From assembly GCF_025561445.1 (NCBI RefSeq), contig NZ_CP095096.1:537822-601821 (forward strand): a stretch of DNA of 64,000 nt, given 5' to 3'. The position numbers and the translations under genes were made by a program. The stretch's first letter is position 1. Each line of letters opens with the position of its first letter. Below, piece after piece: positions 28,187 to 37,453 of the stretch. Origin of the DNA: Staphylococcus sp. IVB6181 (lineage in GTDB: Bacteria > Bacillota > Bacilli > Staphylococcales > Staphylococcaceae). The notes under the pieces were generated by a model that saw only the letters and a program-made list of their open reading frames with translations, ran no database searches and had not been told where the DNA came from.

Positions 28187-28214
28187 TGAAATTGTATTTC
28201 ATGCATGGTAAAAT
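28187..28214 (+). promoter_or_regulatory. pdp promoter with operator palindrome
   Basis: TGAAAT-TGT-ATTTCA (28187-28201) is a perfect inverted repeat just before an extended -10 (TG-G-TAAAAT, 28206-28214). It lies 60 nt before pdp and would block polymerase, so it is a good candidate operator for a nucleoside-responsive repressor. Confidence 0.55.
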
Positions 28215-28273
28215 AAAGGTAAGGCAAGTCACAAAGAACAGATGAAAGAGAAAACTTGAAGGAGTGACAGATA

Positions 28274-29575
28274 ATGAGAATGGTGGATTTGATCGATAAG
28301 AAGCGTGATGGGAAGGCATTGACGACAGAGGAAATGAATTGGATGATCGAACATTATACCAATGGCGACATTCCTGATTATCAGATGTCGAGTTTTGCGA
28401 TGGCGACTTATTTCCAAGATATGAATGATGAGGAACGTGCTGCATTAACGATGGCTATGGTGCATTCGGGAGATGTGATTGACTTATCCGCAATAGAAGG
28501 GATTAAAGTAGATAAGCATTCGACAGGCGGTGTCGGCGATACAACGACATTAGTATTAGCACCTTTAGTTGCGGCTGTAGGTGTACCTGTAGCTAAAATG
28601 AGCGGCCGCGGTTTAGGCCATACAGGCGGTACGATTGATAAATTAGAATCTGTAGAAGGTTTCCACGTTGAAATTTCAGAAGATGAATTTATCCGTCTTG
28701 TAAATGAAGATAAATTAGCAGTTATCGGACAAACAGGGAATTTAACACCGGCAGACAAGAAAATTTATGCGCTGCGTGATGTGACAGGGACAGTTAATTC
28801 CATTCCGTTAATCGCATCTTCGATTATGAGCAAGAAGATTGCGGCAGGTGCTGATGCGATTGTATTAGATGTTAAAACAGGCAACGGTGCCTTTATGAAA
28901 ACATTAGAAGATGCGAAAGCTTTAGCACATGCGATGGTGAAAATCGGCAATCATGTCGGCAGACAAACAATGGCGATTATTTCTGATATGAGCCAACCGC
29001 TCGGCAATGCGATCGGCAACGCTTTAGAATTACAAGAAGCGATTGATACTTTGCGCGGCAAAGGCCCAGAAGATTTAACTGAACTTGTGATGTCTTTAGG
29101 TTCTCAAATGGTTGTCTTAGGCGGTAAAGCAGAAACTTTAGATGAAGCACGCACATTGCTTAAAGAAGCCATCGACAGCGGTGCGGCTTTAGATAAGTTC
29201 CGTACATTCTTGCAAAACCAAGGGGGTAATCCAGAAGTAGTGGATAAACCTGAATTATTGCCGCAAGCAAAATACCATATTGAACTGCCAGCGCAATCAA
29301 GCGGTGTAGTGACTGAAATTGTCGCAAATGAAATGGGTATCGCATCCATGATGCTTGGCGCAGGCCGTCAAACAAAAGACGATGACATTGATTTGAGTGT
29401 CGGCTTGATGCTGCATAAGAAAGTCGGAGATAAAGTGTCAGAAGGTGAAAGCTTAATGACCATTTACAGTAATAACGAAGACATTGATGATGTCAAAGCG
29501 AAACTTTATGATAATATTACGATTGCACAATCAGGTGAGACACCAACACTCATCCATACTGTGATTACTGAATAA
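28274..29575 (+). CDS. pdp: Pyrimidine-nucleoside phosphorylase
   Basis: A 433-residue enzyme cleaving uridine, deoxyuridine and thymidine with phosphate to base and (deoxy)ribose-1-phosphate. Family stretches are [20 protein letters not shown] (phosphate-binding region), [19 protein letters not shown] and the C-terminal beta domain. GAAGGAG lies 8 nt before the ATG. Its product is the substrate of deoB, which follows after 35 nt, so both form a nucleoside-salvage operon. Confidence 0.95.
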   Translation: MRMVDLIDKKRDGKALTTEEMNWMIEHYTNGDIPDYQMSSFAMATYFQDMNDEERAALTMAMVHSGDVIDLSAIEGIKVDKHSTGGVGDTTTLVLAPLVAAVGVPVAKMSGRGLGHTGGTIDKLESVEGFHVEISEDEFIRLVNEDKLAVIGQTGNLTPADKKIYALRDVTGTVNSIPLIASSIMSKKIAAGADAIVLDVKTGNGAFMKTLEDAKALAHAMVKIGNHVGRQTMAIISDMSQPLGNAIGNALELQEAIDTLRGKGPEDLTELVMSLGSQMVVLGGKAETLDEARTLLKEAIDSGAALDKFRTFLQNQGGNPEVVDKPELLPQAKYHIELPAQSSGVVTEIVANEMGIASMMLGAGRQTKDDDIDLSVGLMLHKKVGDKVSEGESLMTIYSNNEDIDDVKAKLYDNITIAQSGETPTLIHTVITE

Positions 29576-29610
29576 ACGTATGAATTTAAGATAGATAGGA
29601 GCGAGCGCGT

Positions 29611-30804
29611 ATGACAACGCCATTTAAACGTATACATTTAATTGTGATGGACTCTGTAGGTATCGGTGAAGGCCCGGATGCGGCCGCATTCAACGATGAA
29701 GGCAGCCACACTTTAAAACACACATTAGAAGGATTTGAACAAGATTTACCGAACTTAGAAAGATTAGGATTAGGTAATATCGATAAGCTTCCAGTCGTGC
29801 ATGAAGTTGAACACCCAGAAGCATTTTACACTAAGATGAGCGAAGCTTCTGTAGGTAAAGATACGATGACAGGACATTGGGAAATTATGGGCTTGAATAT
29901 CATGCAACCGTTTAAAGTATATCCTGACGGCTTCCCAGATGAGTTAGTCAAAGAAATCGAAGAGATGACTGGACGTAAAATTGTCGCTAACCGTCCGGCA
30001 TCAGGTACGCAAATCATTGATGAGTGGGGCGAACACCAAATGAAAACAGGCGATTTAATCGTCTACACTTCTGCAGACCCTGTGCTTCAAATTGCGGCGC
30101 ATGAAGATATCATCCCGCTTGAAGAGTTATATGATATTTGCGAAAAGGTACGTGAACTGACTAAAGACCCTAAATATTTAATCGGACGAATTATTGCACG
30201 TCCTTATGTCGGCGAACCCGGCAACTTTACACGTACTTCTAACCGCCATGACTATGCTTTGAAACCATTCGGACGTACTGTAATGAATGAACTGAAAGAT
30301 AATGACTATGATGTGATAGCTATCGGTAAAATCAATGATATCTATGATGGTGAAGGTGTCACAAAAGCGATTCGTACTAAAAATAATATGGATGGCATGG
30401 ATCAATTGATTGATGTCGTACAACAAGACTTTAACGGTATCAGCTTCTTAAACCTTGTTGATTTTGATGCGTTATACGGACATCGCAGAGACAAAGAAGG
30501 CTATGCACAAGCCATCAAAGACTTTGATGAACGCTTGCCTGAGCTCTTTGAGCACTTGCAAGAGGATGATTTAGTAATTATTACAGCAGATCACGGTAAT
30601 GACCCGATTGCGCCAGGTACAGACCATACACGCGAATATATCCCTGTATTGTTCTATAGCCCTAAATTAAAAACAAAAGCTCATGAACTCAGCGGTGATA
30701 CAACGTTTAGTTCAATCGGTGCGACAATCGCAGACAACTTTGGTGTGAAAATGCCTGAATTCGGACGCAGTTATTTATCAGAAATGGATGTAGACAAACA
30801 ATAA
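29611..30804 (+). CDS. deoB: Phosphopentomutase
   Basis: A 397-residue alkaline-phosphatase-fold enzyme turning (deoxy)ribose-1-phosphate into the 5-phosphate. Metal and active-site motifs are [13 protein letters not shown] near the N-terminus, [15 protein letters not shown] (Thr as phosphate acceptor), and ITADHGNDP with [11 protein letters not shown] near the end. It is placed behind pdp in the same direction. Deoxyribose-phosphate aldolase is not in the window. Confidence 0.96.
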   Translation: MTTPFKRIHLIVMDSVGIGEGPDAAAFNDEGSHTLKHTLEGFEQDLPNLERLGLGNIDKLPVVHEVEHPEAFYTKMSEASVGKDTMTGHWEIMGLNIMQPFKVYPDGFPDELVKEIEEMTGRKIVANRPASGTQIIDEWGEHQMKTGDLIVYTSADPVLQIAAHEDIIPLEELYDICEKVRELTKDPKYLIGRIIARPYVGEPGNFTRTSNRHDYALKPFGRTVMNELKDNDYDVIAIGKINDIYDGEGVTKAIRTKNNMDGMDQLIDVVQQDFNGISFLNLVDFDALYGHRRDKEGYAQAIKDFDERLPELFEHLQEDDLVIITADHGNDPIAPGTDHTREYIPVLFYSPKLKTKAHELSGDTTFSSIGATIADNFGVKMPEFGRSYLSEMDVDKQ

Positions 30805-30846
30805 AATCAGCACATCAGACAGCTGAAGTGAATCATTGAAAGCATA

Positions 30847-30887
30847 AAAAATAACGTTTCATCCCTTTGCTGGGTGAAACGTTATTT
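30847..30887. terminator. Bidirectional terminator after deoB
   Basis: A stem of about 16 bp (AAATAACGTTTCATCCC with its complement) around a 6-nt loop with T-rich tails in both directions. It serves pdp-deoB and the convergent PTS-type gene. Confidence 0.88.
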
Positions 30888-30913
30888 GTATTTAGGAAAC
30901 CATTGTTATAGCG

Positions 30914-31936
30914 TTAACTTGCAGTTTTCTTGTCTCCGATATGAATCTTTTGATCGCCGTCTTTAATCCATCCTGCATTGCGGCATACTTTATAAAGCAA
31001 GTAGCTGACTATAGCAGGTAATGCGATTTGGAAGATGACAATCAATAACCATGTTTTAGTAGAAGCCCCCATAGTGTTGATGGTCATGATTTGTCCGATG
31101 AATCCGCTCGTTCCCATACCAGCACCTGCCGCATTGTTTGTCATTGGGAAGAGTGTTGTCATGATAGGTGCGACAATAGCACTTGTGACAGTAGGCGGAA
31201 TCAAAATGGCAGGATTCATCAAGATGTTCGGAACTTGAAGCATACTTGTACCGATTCCGATAGAGATAATACCGCCTACGCCGTTATCTTTATAGCTGGT
31301 TACCGCAAAACCGACCATTTGTGCACAACAGCCGATTGTTGCGGCACCGGCAGCTAAACCTGATAAGTCGAGCATTAAAGCTAGGGCTGCACTGGAAATC
31401 GGAGCTGTCAAAGCCAAACCGAAAATGACTGCCACTAAAATACCCATAACCAGCGGACGCTGATCTGTCGCAAGCATAATCATTTTGCCTAGCGAAACCA
31501 TAAAATCGTTTAAGAAAGGTCCGATAAATTTAGCAACTGCGCCCCCGATAATTAAAGTGAGCAGCGGAGAAATAATAATATCAATTTTTGTTTTAGCCGC
31601 ATAAAAACGACTGAGTTCAGTTGCGATTAACGTCGCCACAAAAGCACCGACAGCACCGCCTCCAAATTTATCATAGCCGAGAGACCCGACGATAATACAA
31701 GAGAAAATGACTAAAGGCTGTGCGCCTAAACCATAGGCAATGGCACCCCCGATAGCAGCGCCGGTTAATCCCATTGCGACTGTACCGATATCAGATAAGA
31801 AATGTAAATTTAAAGCAGGAACTAAAGATTGTTTACCGATAGTCTGCAGGATTAAACCGATAATGAGTGAACCGAACAGACCTAATGTCATATAACTTAG
31901 GCCTTGTATAAACCAACGATGTAGAAGTTTTTTCAT
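30914..31936 (-). CDS. PTS-type sugar transporter subunit IIC (EIIC-2 family)
   Basis: A 340-residue membrane protein with about ten hydrophobic segments, matching the PTS EIIC_2 family (PF13303 type). Recognisable are IGGAIAYGLGAQPLVIFSCI, GGGAVGAFVATLIATELSRF and APISSAALALMLDLSGLAAG. No IIA or IIB gene is next to it, so it either uses partners from elsewhere or moves a solute without phosphorylation. The substrate cannot be told. It is monocistronic. Confidence 0.78.
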   Translation of the reverse strand: MKKLLHRWFIQGLSYMTLGLFGSLIIGLILQTIGKQSLVPALNLHFLSDIGTVAMGLTGAAIGGAIAYGLGAQPLVIFSCIIVGSLGYDKFGGGAVGAFVATLIATELSRFYAAKTKIDIIISPLLTLIIGGAVAKFIGPFLNDFMVSLGKMIMLATDQRPLVMGILVAVIFGLALTAPISSAALALMLDLSGLAAGAATIGCCAQMVGFAVTSYKDNGVGGIISIGIGTSMLQVPNILMNPAILIPPTVTSAIVAPIMTTLFPMTNNAAGAGMGTSGFIGQIMTINTMGASTKTWLLIVIFQIALPAIVSYLLYKVCRNAGWIKDGDQKIHIGDKKTAS

Positions 31937-32137
31937 TTAGGATTTCGACCTCCATTTATTTGCCATTAGTATAGCATAAAAGGTAACGAAAAAAGGATTG
32001 TTATTTTGAATAACACATCATTGTAAAATGAAATAAATAAAAGTAATAAAGTGTGAAGGCGGATAGGGTAAGGAAAGTTATAAATATGAGCAAGGTGGTA
32101 TATATTATATATAGAACAATTAAGAACGGGGGAAGAC

Positions 32138-33010
32138 ATGATGGACAAGTTATGGCAGCAAAATCTACCAATCTCTGGTATTAAAGATATCGTACCGATT
32201 GCCGGCGGTGATGTGAATGATGCTTACCGCATTGATACAGAAGCAGGAGAGGTTTTCTTTTTACTCGTACAACCTGATAGTCCTTATGATTTCTATGCGG
32301 CTGAAGCGGAAGGATTAAAAGACTTTGAATATGCAGAAATTACAGCACCGCGTGTTATTGCGAACGGCGAAATCGGCGGAGACGCTTATTTAATTTTAAG
32401 CTGGTTAGAAGAGGGACCGCGCGGCAGCCAGGCAGAACTCGGCAAACTCGTCGCAAAACTGCATGATTTCCATAATCCGGATAAACGTTTTGGTTATGAT
32501 TATCCGTATGAAGGCAGAGATATTTCATTCAATAATGAATGGACAGATTCTTGGAAAGAAATCTTTGTGAATCGCCGATTAGATCATTTAAGAGAAACAA
32601 TCGTAGAAAAAGGGTTATGGAATGTAGACCAGCTTAATAAATTCGATAACGTCCGAGAAGTGATTGTACAGGCTTTAGACAATCATAAAAGCAAACCTTC
32701 TTTATTGCATGGCGACTTATGGGGCGGCAATTATATGTTCTTAGAAAACGGAGAACCTGCCTTATTCGACCCTGCACCATTATATGGCGATAGAGAATTT
32801 GATTTAGGTGCGACAATCACATTCGGCGGCTTCTCAGAAGAATTTTATGAAGCTTATGATAAAGCATATCCTTTAGATGAAGGCGCTTATCAGCGTATTG
32901 AATTCTATAAATTCTATTTACTGCTTGTTCATTTAGTAAAATTCGGTACGATGTACGAGGGCAGTGTAGATGCTTCAATGGATAAAATTTTAAGTGATGC
33001 GAATTTCTAA
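32138..33010 (+). CDS. Fructosamine kinase family protein
   Basis: A 290-residue kinase of the fructosamine-3-kinase/aminoglycoside phosphotransferase fold, thought to repair glycated proteins. Catalytic signatures are SLLHGDLWGGNYMF (HGD loop) and ALFDPAPLYGDREFDLG (metal-binding DPAxxYGDRExDL). Two adjacent ATGs (32138, 32141) follow GGGGGAAG, and the choice between them is open. Length is normal. Confidence 0.88.
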   Translation: MMDKLWQQNLPISGIKDIVPIAGGDVNDAYRIDTEAGEVFFLLVQPDSPYDFYAAEAEGLKDFEYAEITAPRVIANGEIGGDAYLILSWLEEGPRGSQAELGKLVAKLHDFHNPDKRFGYDYPYEGRDISFNNEWTDSWKEIFVNRRLDHLRETIVEKGLWNVDQLNKFDNVREVIVQALDNHKSKPSLLHGDLWGGNYMFLENGEPALFDPAPLYGDREFDLGATITFGGFSEEFYEAYDKAYPLDEGAYQRIEFYKFYLLLVHLVKFGTMYEGSVDASMDKILSDANF

Positions 33011-33032
33011 GCGAAATGGATAAATCCATCGG

Positions 33033-33062
33033 GCGGCTTGCTTTTATAGTGAGCCGCTTTCT
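33033..33062 (+). terminator. Terminator of fructosamine kinase-like gene
   Basis: GCGGCT and AGCCGC (33052-33057) form a short stem with a 13-nt loop, followed by TTTCTTT. Moderate strength. Confidence 0.65.
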
Positions 33063-33161
33063 TTATACATAATGATTTGATTGAGTGGAATTTTACTCCT
33101 TTACGCAATTCAGTCTGAAAAAGTGTTAATTTAGAAGTAAGTTTATAAATGGGGTGAGAAT

Positions 33162-34592
33162 ATGTCAACTAAGATTAAAGAACTTGAGTTAAAAGCATCT
33201 GAGCTAACAAGAACAACGCATCAGCTAGGGATACCGGTTATGATTGTATTCGAAGGGGTGCCGGCAGCAGGAAAGACACGTTTGTCTAATGAATTACTAC
33301 TTACGTTGGATGCTAAATATTCCAGCTTTATTGCGACAGCATCGCCGACTCAAGAAAATCTGCGCTATCAATTTCTTCAAAAGTATTGGAATACCTTACC
33401 GGGTAAAGGCGAAATCAATATCTATTTCAGAAGCTGGTATGCACACTATATTGATTACAAAGTCAATGGTATAAAGCATTTGCAGTATAAAGATTATGAT
33501 GTGCTGCGCGACCAGATCGCAGGCTTTGAAACTATGCTTGAAAATGATAACTATGAAATTATCAAATTCTATATTGAGATAGATGAACAAAAACGACAAG
33601 AACATATTTTACAGACGAAAGAGAATCCGTTAACACGCTGGAAAGCACAAGAATATGAAAATGTAATTCCTGATGATATTTATCTTGAAGAGATGAGCCG
33701 TATTTTAAATGATCCGAAACAAAAAGATTGGCAAGTGATTGATTATACGGATAGAGAAGCGGCTACGATTCGTATGTATGAACATATTATCAAACGCTTG
33801 AAAAAAGCGATTAAAGCTTATCACGAACGTGTCAAAACACGTGACGGCTTATTTACACCTGACTTTAAAACAGATTTATTTGATAATCTATTGCCTAAAG
33901 TCAGCAAAGCAGACTATAATGCACAAATTGAAAAGCTGCAAGCACGTATGCTGGAAATTCAATTTGCGTTATATGAAAGAAAAATCCCATTGATTCTAGT
34001 CTTTGAAGGTATGGACGCAGCGGGTAAAGGCGGCAATATCAAACGTATTCGCGAAAAATTAGATCCGACAGGTTATGAAGTCAATGCGATCAGTGCACCG
34101 ACTGATGTTGAACTGGCACATCAATATTTATGGCGTTTTGCCCATGATATGCCGAGAACCGGACATATTGAAATGTTTGACCGCAGCTGGTATGGCCGAG
34201 TACTTGTGGAACGTGTGGAAGGTTTTGCGACTACAGATGAATGGCAGCGTGCGTATCATGAAATCAACGACTTTGAAAAAATGTGGACAGATGAAGGTGC
34301 AATCATCTTGAAATTCTTCCTCAGCTTAGATAAAGATGTACAGTTAGAACGCTTTAAAGCGAGAGAAGACAATCCAGATAAACAATGGAAAATCACAGAT
34401 GAAGATTGGCGCAACCGTGAAAAATGGGATTTATATTTAGAAGCAAGTGCGGATATGGTTAATAAAACGAATACTTCTAATGCGCCATGGTACATTGTAC
34501 CTGCTGATCATAAGAAAACAGCACGTATTGCGGTATTGAAGCGTATTATTAAAACATGTGAAACAGCGCTGTGGGGCGTTCATCACGATTAG
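33162..34592 (+). CDS. pap: Polyphosphate:AMP phosphotransferase (two-domain PPK2)
   Basis: A 476-residue tandem PPK2 protein, which uses polyphosphate to turn AMP into ADP. The C-terminal domain is complete, with Walker A EGMDAAGKGGNIKR, and lid/Walker B MFDRSWYGRVLVERVEGF. The N-terminal domain (residues 25-250) is degenerate: Walker A is GVPAAGKT, without the Asp, and the DRS motif reads FRS (IYFRSWYAHY). So only the second domain is expected to be active, as known for class II PPK2 enzymes. GGGGTGAG precedes the ATG. Confidence 0.88.
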   Translation: MSTKIKELELKASELTRTTHQLGIPVMIVFEGVPAAGKTRLSNELLLTLDAKYSSFIATASPTQENLRYQFLQKYWNTLPGKGEINIYFRSWYAHYIDYKVNGIKHLQYKDYDVLRDQIAGFETMLENDNYEIIKFYIEIDEQKRQEHILQTKENPLTRWKAQEYENVIPDDIYLEEMSRILNDPKQKDWQVIDYTDREAATIRMYEHIIKRLKKAIKAYHERVKTRDGLFTPDFKTDLFDNLLPKVSKADYNAQIEKLQARMLEIQFALYERKIPLILVFEGMDAAGKGGNIKRIREKLDPTGYEVNAISAPTDVELAHQYLWRFAHDMPRTGHIEMFDRSWYGRVLVERVEGFATTDEWQRAYHEINDFEKMWTDEGAIILKFFLSLDKDVQLERFKAREDNPDKQWKITDEDWRNREKWDLYLEASADMVNKTNTSNAPWYIVPADHKKTARIAVLKRIIKTCETALWGVHHD

Positions 34593-34676
34593 TAAAAATC
34601 GAGTATAATGGATGTAGCTAACATACATTCAAAGTGATAGATTTATTTACGGACTATGTAAACGGGAGGGCAAGTA

Positions 34677-35636
34677 ATGGCAAGAAATTATTCTAGGACT
34701 TATTATTTCCATCATGTGGAGCATCGAAAAATTCAACAAAGCTCTAAAAAAACACTATGGTTATCATTAATCATTACATTGTTCTTCACTATTGTTGAAT
34801 TCGTCGGAGGGATTGTCTCCAATTCCTTAGCACTATTATCAGACTCATTTCATATGCTGAGTGACGTATTGGCATTAGGTTTATCAATGGTCGCGATATA
34901 TTTTTCAAGCAAGCGTCCGACGAATCATTTTACTTACGGCTTTTTAAGGTTTGAGGTAGTTGCGGCATTCCTTAATGGTTTGGCATTGGTAGTCATTTCA
35001 TTATGGATTTTCTACGAAGCGATTATGCGTATGATTTTCCCAAGGGAAATCGAAAGCGGCCTAATGTTTTGGATTGCGGTCATTGGTTTGATAGTCAATA
35101 TCGTACTGACATGGTTGTTGTATCATTCTTTGAAATCTGAAGATAACATCAATATCCAAAGTGCGCTTTGGCATTTCTTAGGCGACTTGCTTAACTCGGT
35201 CGGTGTCATTGTAGCGGTAATTTTAATTAAAATTACCGGCATTCAAATGATTGACCCGATTTTAAGTATTGTCATTTCATGCGTATTATTAAACGGCGGT
35301 TATAAAATCTTAAAGAATGCTTGGCTTATTTTAATGGAAGCAGTACCGAGCGGTTTAGATGTGGATCAGATTATGGAGGATATGAAGAAAGCAGATCGTG
35401 TCATCGATGTGCATGAATTCCACCTTTGGAGTGTTACTTCAGACCAATATTCATTATCTGCACATGTGGTGCTAGACAGTAAAGACAGCCAAGATGCTTA
35501 TAGTATCATCAACCAATTAGAAAAATTGCTGAAAACAAAATACGGTTTGCATCACACAACATTGCAAATTGAACATCTGGATTTAAACCATTTGGATGAG
35601 AATTATTTTGAGCAATTCGAAAATGAAAAAGAATAA
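34677..35636 (+). CDS. czcD: Cation diffusion facilitator metal exporter (CzcD/ZitB-like)
   Basis: A 319-residue CDF transporter, most likely a zinc/cobalt exporter driven by protons. Six membrane helices follow a His/Arg-rich N-terminus (YFHHVEHRKIQ). Metal ligands are in LLSDSFHMLSDVLALGLS (H-x3-D of TM2) and ALWHFLGDLLNSVGV (H-x3-D of TM5). The C-terminal cytosolic domain (residues 215-319) is present. GGGAGGG precedes the ATG by about 7 nt. No ArsR-type regulator is adjacent. Confidence 0.9.
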   Translation: MARNYSRTYYFHHVEHRKIQQSSKKTLWLSLIITLFFTIVEFVGGIVSNSLALLSDSFHMLSDVLALGLSMVAIYFSSKRPTNHFTYGFLRFEVVAAFLNGLALVVISLWIFYEAIMRMIFPREIESGLMFWIAVIGLIVNIVLTWLLYHSLKSEDNINIQSALWHFLGDLLNSVGVIVAVILIKITGIQMIDPILSIVISCVLLNGGYKILKNAWLILMEAVPSGLDVDQIMEDMKKADRVIDVHEFHLWSVTSDQYSLSAHVVLDSKDSQDAYSIINQLEKLLKTKYGLHHTTLQIEHLDLNHLDENYFEQFENEKE

Positions 35637-35642
35637 TAGTGT

Positions 35643-35666
35643 GTTATTGAATAAGAAAACGGGTAG
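35643..35666 (+). promoter_or_regulatory. Sigma-B-like promoter of the 34-aa gene
   Basis: GTTATT (35643-35648), 12-nt spacer, GGGTAG (35661-35666). Spacing and -10 are the same as in the promoter at 18657-18680. It lies 65 nt before the small gene. Confidence 0.5.
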
Positions 35667-35730
35667 ATTAAGAAATAACATTCAGAGTTGAAATCTGAAT
35701 GATGAAATTTGCCTAAAGGAGGCTTATTCA

Positions 35731-35835
35731 ATGGCTGAAGAGAAAAAAGGTTCTATTTCAGGTCGTGTTGTAGAAACGACGAAAGAAGAAGCAAAAAAAC
35801 AAAAAGAGAAGTTAGAAAAGAAAAACGATAAGTAA
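35731..35835 (+). CDS. 34-residue Lys/Glu-rich protein
   Basis: AAAGGAGG at 35716-35722 is a near-perfect ribosome site 8 nt before this ATG. The product opens MAEEKKGSISGRVVETTKEE and then continues as a highly charged helix (KKQKEKLEKKND). No family is recognised; the charged, hydrophilic composition is like that of small stress-response proteins. A sigma-B-like promoter and a terminator frame it, which makes a real monocistronic gene likely. Confidence 0.72.
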   Translation: MAEEKKGSISGRVVETTKEEAKKQKEKLEKKNDK

Positions 35836-35840
35836 CACAT

Positions 35841-35881
35841 AAAAAAACGGGCAGTTCCATTATTAAGGAGCTGTCCGTTTT
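35841..35881. terminator. Bidirectional terminator
   Basis: A 15-bp stem with one G-T pair (35844-35858 with 35867-35881) carries an A7 run on the left and T4 on the right. It serves the small gene and the convergent azoR. Confidence 0.88.
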
Positions 35882-35891
35882 CATGTTAAGA

Positions 35892-36518
35892 TTAAAATTC
35901 TTTTGCGAATGATTGTGCGTTTTGAATCGCATTCAATTTAATTTCTTCAGCATTTTCAGGTTCTGCATTATGACCTTCGATTGCGATTAAGTTAATGTTT
36001 GGTACACCCATGAATGCTAGGATAGTACGTACATAACGGTCGCCTAATTCGAAGTCTGCAGCTGGGCCTTCGCTGTAGTAGCCGCCGCGTGATTGAATGT
36101 GTAATGCTGTTTTATCTGTAAGCAGCCCTTGTGGTCCTTCAGAAGAGTATTTGAAAGTTTTGCCTGCAACTGTTACAGCATCGAAGTAACGTTTAACAGC
36201 AGGAGGGAATGATAAGTTCCACATTGGAGTAACAAAGACATATTTGTCAGCTGCTACGAATTGATCAACAAGTTCAGTTAAGCGATTTACTTTTTGTTGT
36301 TCTGAATCAGTAAGTGTTTCGCCAGATTGTAATTTACCCCAGCCTGAGAAAACTTCAGCATCGATTTCTGGTACATCGTCTTTGAATAAATCAATATGAA
36401 CCACTTCGTCTTCAGGGTGTTCTGATTGATAGCTTTCGATAAAGGCTTTACCAACTGCCATTGAGTTTGAAACCATTTCATCTAATGGGTGTGCAGTAAT
36501 ATATAATACTTGTGACAT
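35892..36518 (-). CDS. azoR: FMN-dependent NADH-azoreductase
   Basis: A 208-residue flavodoxin-fold AzoR enzyme that reduces azo dyes and quinones with NADH. Typical are the N-terminal [20 protein letters not shown], the [20 protein letters not shown] stretch (FMN binding) and [14 protein letters not shown]. Such enzymes protect against quinone and electrophile stress. Two palindromes in its promoter suggest control by a quinone/electrophile-sensing repressor. Confidence 0.92.
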   Translation of the reverse strand: MSQVLYITAHPLDEMVSNSMAVGKAFIESYQSEHPEDEVVHIDLFKDDVPEIDAEVFSGWGKLQSGETLTDSEQQKVNRLTELVDQFVAADKYVFVTPMWNLSFPPAVKRYFDAVTVAGKTFKYSSEGPQGLLTDKTALHIQSRGGYYSEGPAADFELGDRYVRTILAFMGVPNINLIAIEGHNAEPENAEEIKLNAIQNAQSFAKEF

Positions 36519-36556
36519 TAATAATCATCCTTTTACATGTAATTTAAGATATATTT

Positions 36557-36603
36557 ATTATACTCGATACAATTTGTATATGAAAGTGTAAATTTTACAC
36601 TTT
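36557..36603 (-). promoter_or_regulatory. azoR promoter with two palindromes
   Basis: On the minus strand the -10 TATAAT is at 36557-36562. The spacer holds ATACAA-T-TTGTAT (36567-36579), and just upstream lies AAAGTGTAAA-T-TTTACACTTT (36583-36603), a perfect 10-1-10 palindrome covering the -35 region. Two different perfect inverted repeats in 40 bp suggest one or two repressors, for example of the MarR/DUF24 type. Confidence 0.65.
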
Positions 36604-36718
36604 TGAAAAATATCTGTTGTGCAAAATAGGAACGTTTGGTGAACAATGGTTTTGGATGATACAAACTGCTTTGTTGAGGCGTATAATACTTGTGATATGA
36701 AATAGCAGAGGTGAAGAG

Positions 36719-37018
36719 ATGAAGAATTTGCTGATAGGAACTTGCCTATTCTTGCTTGTAATCGGATCAGGTTTATATACGATTAAGGCGGAAATTCAAA
36801 ATGATGCAGAAGCCGCATTGCATCAAAAGAAAAAATTAAAAGGGATAACATCTGAAAAACAATTAAAAGCATTTTTCAATGATGCGAAGAAAACTGAAGC
36901 CCAAAAATTAAGCGCGTATGAAAGTGCCGTTGAAAATAAAGTCATTCCGCGCAGTCCGCATTTTCAAAATGCAGATGCCGCATATAAAGAATCGATGGAT
37001 TTGAAACATCATCATTAA
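36719..37018 (+). CDS. Small exported or membrane-anchored protein (99 aa)
   Basis: Residues 3-22 form a hydrophobic segment (NLLIGTCLFLLVIGSGLYTI), probably an uncleaved anchor. The rest is hydrophilic, Lys/Ala-rich and probably helical, ending in LKHHH. There is no lipobox. GAGGTGAAG precedes the ATG by about 3 nt. No family is recognised, and no function is proposed. Confidence 0.65.
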   Translation: MKNLLIGTCLFLLVIGSGLYTIKAEIQNDAEAALHQKKKLKGITSEKQLKAFFNDAKKTEAQKLSAYESAVENKVIPRSPHFQNADAAYKESMDLKHHH

Positions 37019-37066
37019 AAAAGCAATCATTTATTGAGTGTGACAGACTCTGTAAATGATTGCTTT
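37017..37066. terminator. Bidirectional terminator
   Basis: AAGCAATCATTTA (37021-37033) pairs perfectly with 37053-37065, with an inner GAGT/ACTC stem and A/T runs outside. It lies between two convergent small genes. Confidence 0.88.
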
Positions 37067-37067
37067 G

Positions 37068-37304
37068 CTATAGATTAAAGAATGCTTTGATTTCATTGTA
37101 TGAAGGTAAATGGTCAGCAGCGTGCTGCAAGTTTTGCAATGATGGTATATCGTTGGACCATGTTTGTATTTGATTGAAGAAAGTGCCGTCGAAAATACTG
37201 CTGTAAAAGTTTAGAAAGTTATTTAAATAATTGCCGTCTTGCCATACTTTATAGGTACCGATCAGTGCGAGTATAAATATGAGCCCTTTAAATAAATTCC
37301 ACAT
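37068..37304 (-). CDS. Small membrane protein (78 aa)
   Basis: From the ATG (MWNLFKGLIFILALIGTYKV) with AAGGAGAAAG just before it, the product has one N-terminal membrane helix and a 55-residue extracellular or cytosolic tail rich in Asn, Phe and Tyr (YLNNFLNFYSSIFDGTFFNQ). The longer frame starting 21 nt upstream would place the start on the ribosome site and is rejected. No family is recognised. Confidence 0.6.
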   Translation of the reverse strand: MWNLFKGLIFILALIGTYKVWQDGNYLNNFLNFYSSIFDGTFFNQIQTWSNDIPSLQNLQHAADHLPSYNEIKAFFNL

Positions 37305-37404
37305 CGTCTTTCTCCTTAAAAACATTTTAGTATCTAATTAATTGTATAACATTTTAATCTTGATTGCCAGTGCATACTAAAGGATATATGCAAAGTGAAA
37401 ATCA

Positions 37405-37413
37405 TGGTATAAT
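37405..37413 (+). promoter_or_regulatory. Extended -10 promoter of srtA
   Basis: TGGTATAAT is an extended -10 (TG-n-TATAAT) 40 nt before the sortase start. No good -35 is seen, which extended -10 promoters tolerate. Confidence 0.55.
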
Positions 37414-37453
37414 AGACGAAATTCACATCATGAACTTAATTAGGAGGTTGACA

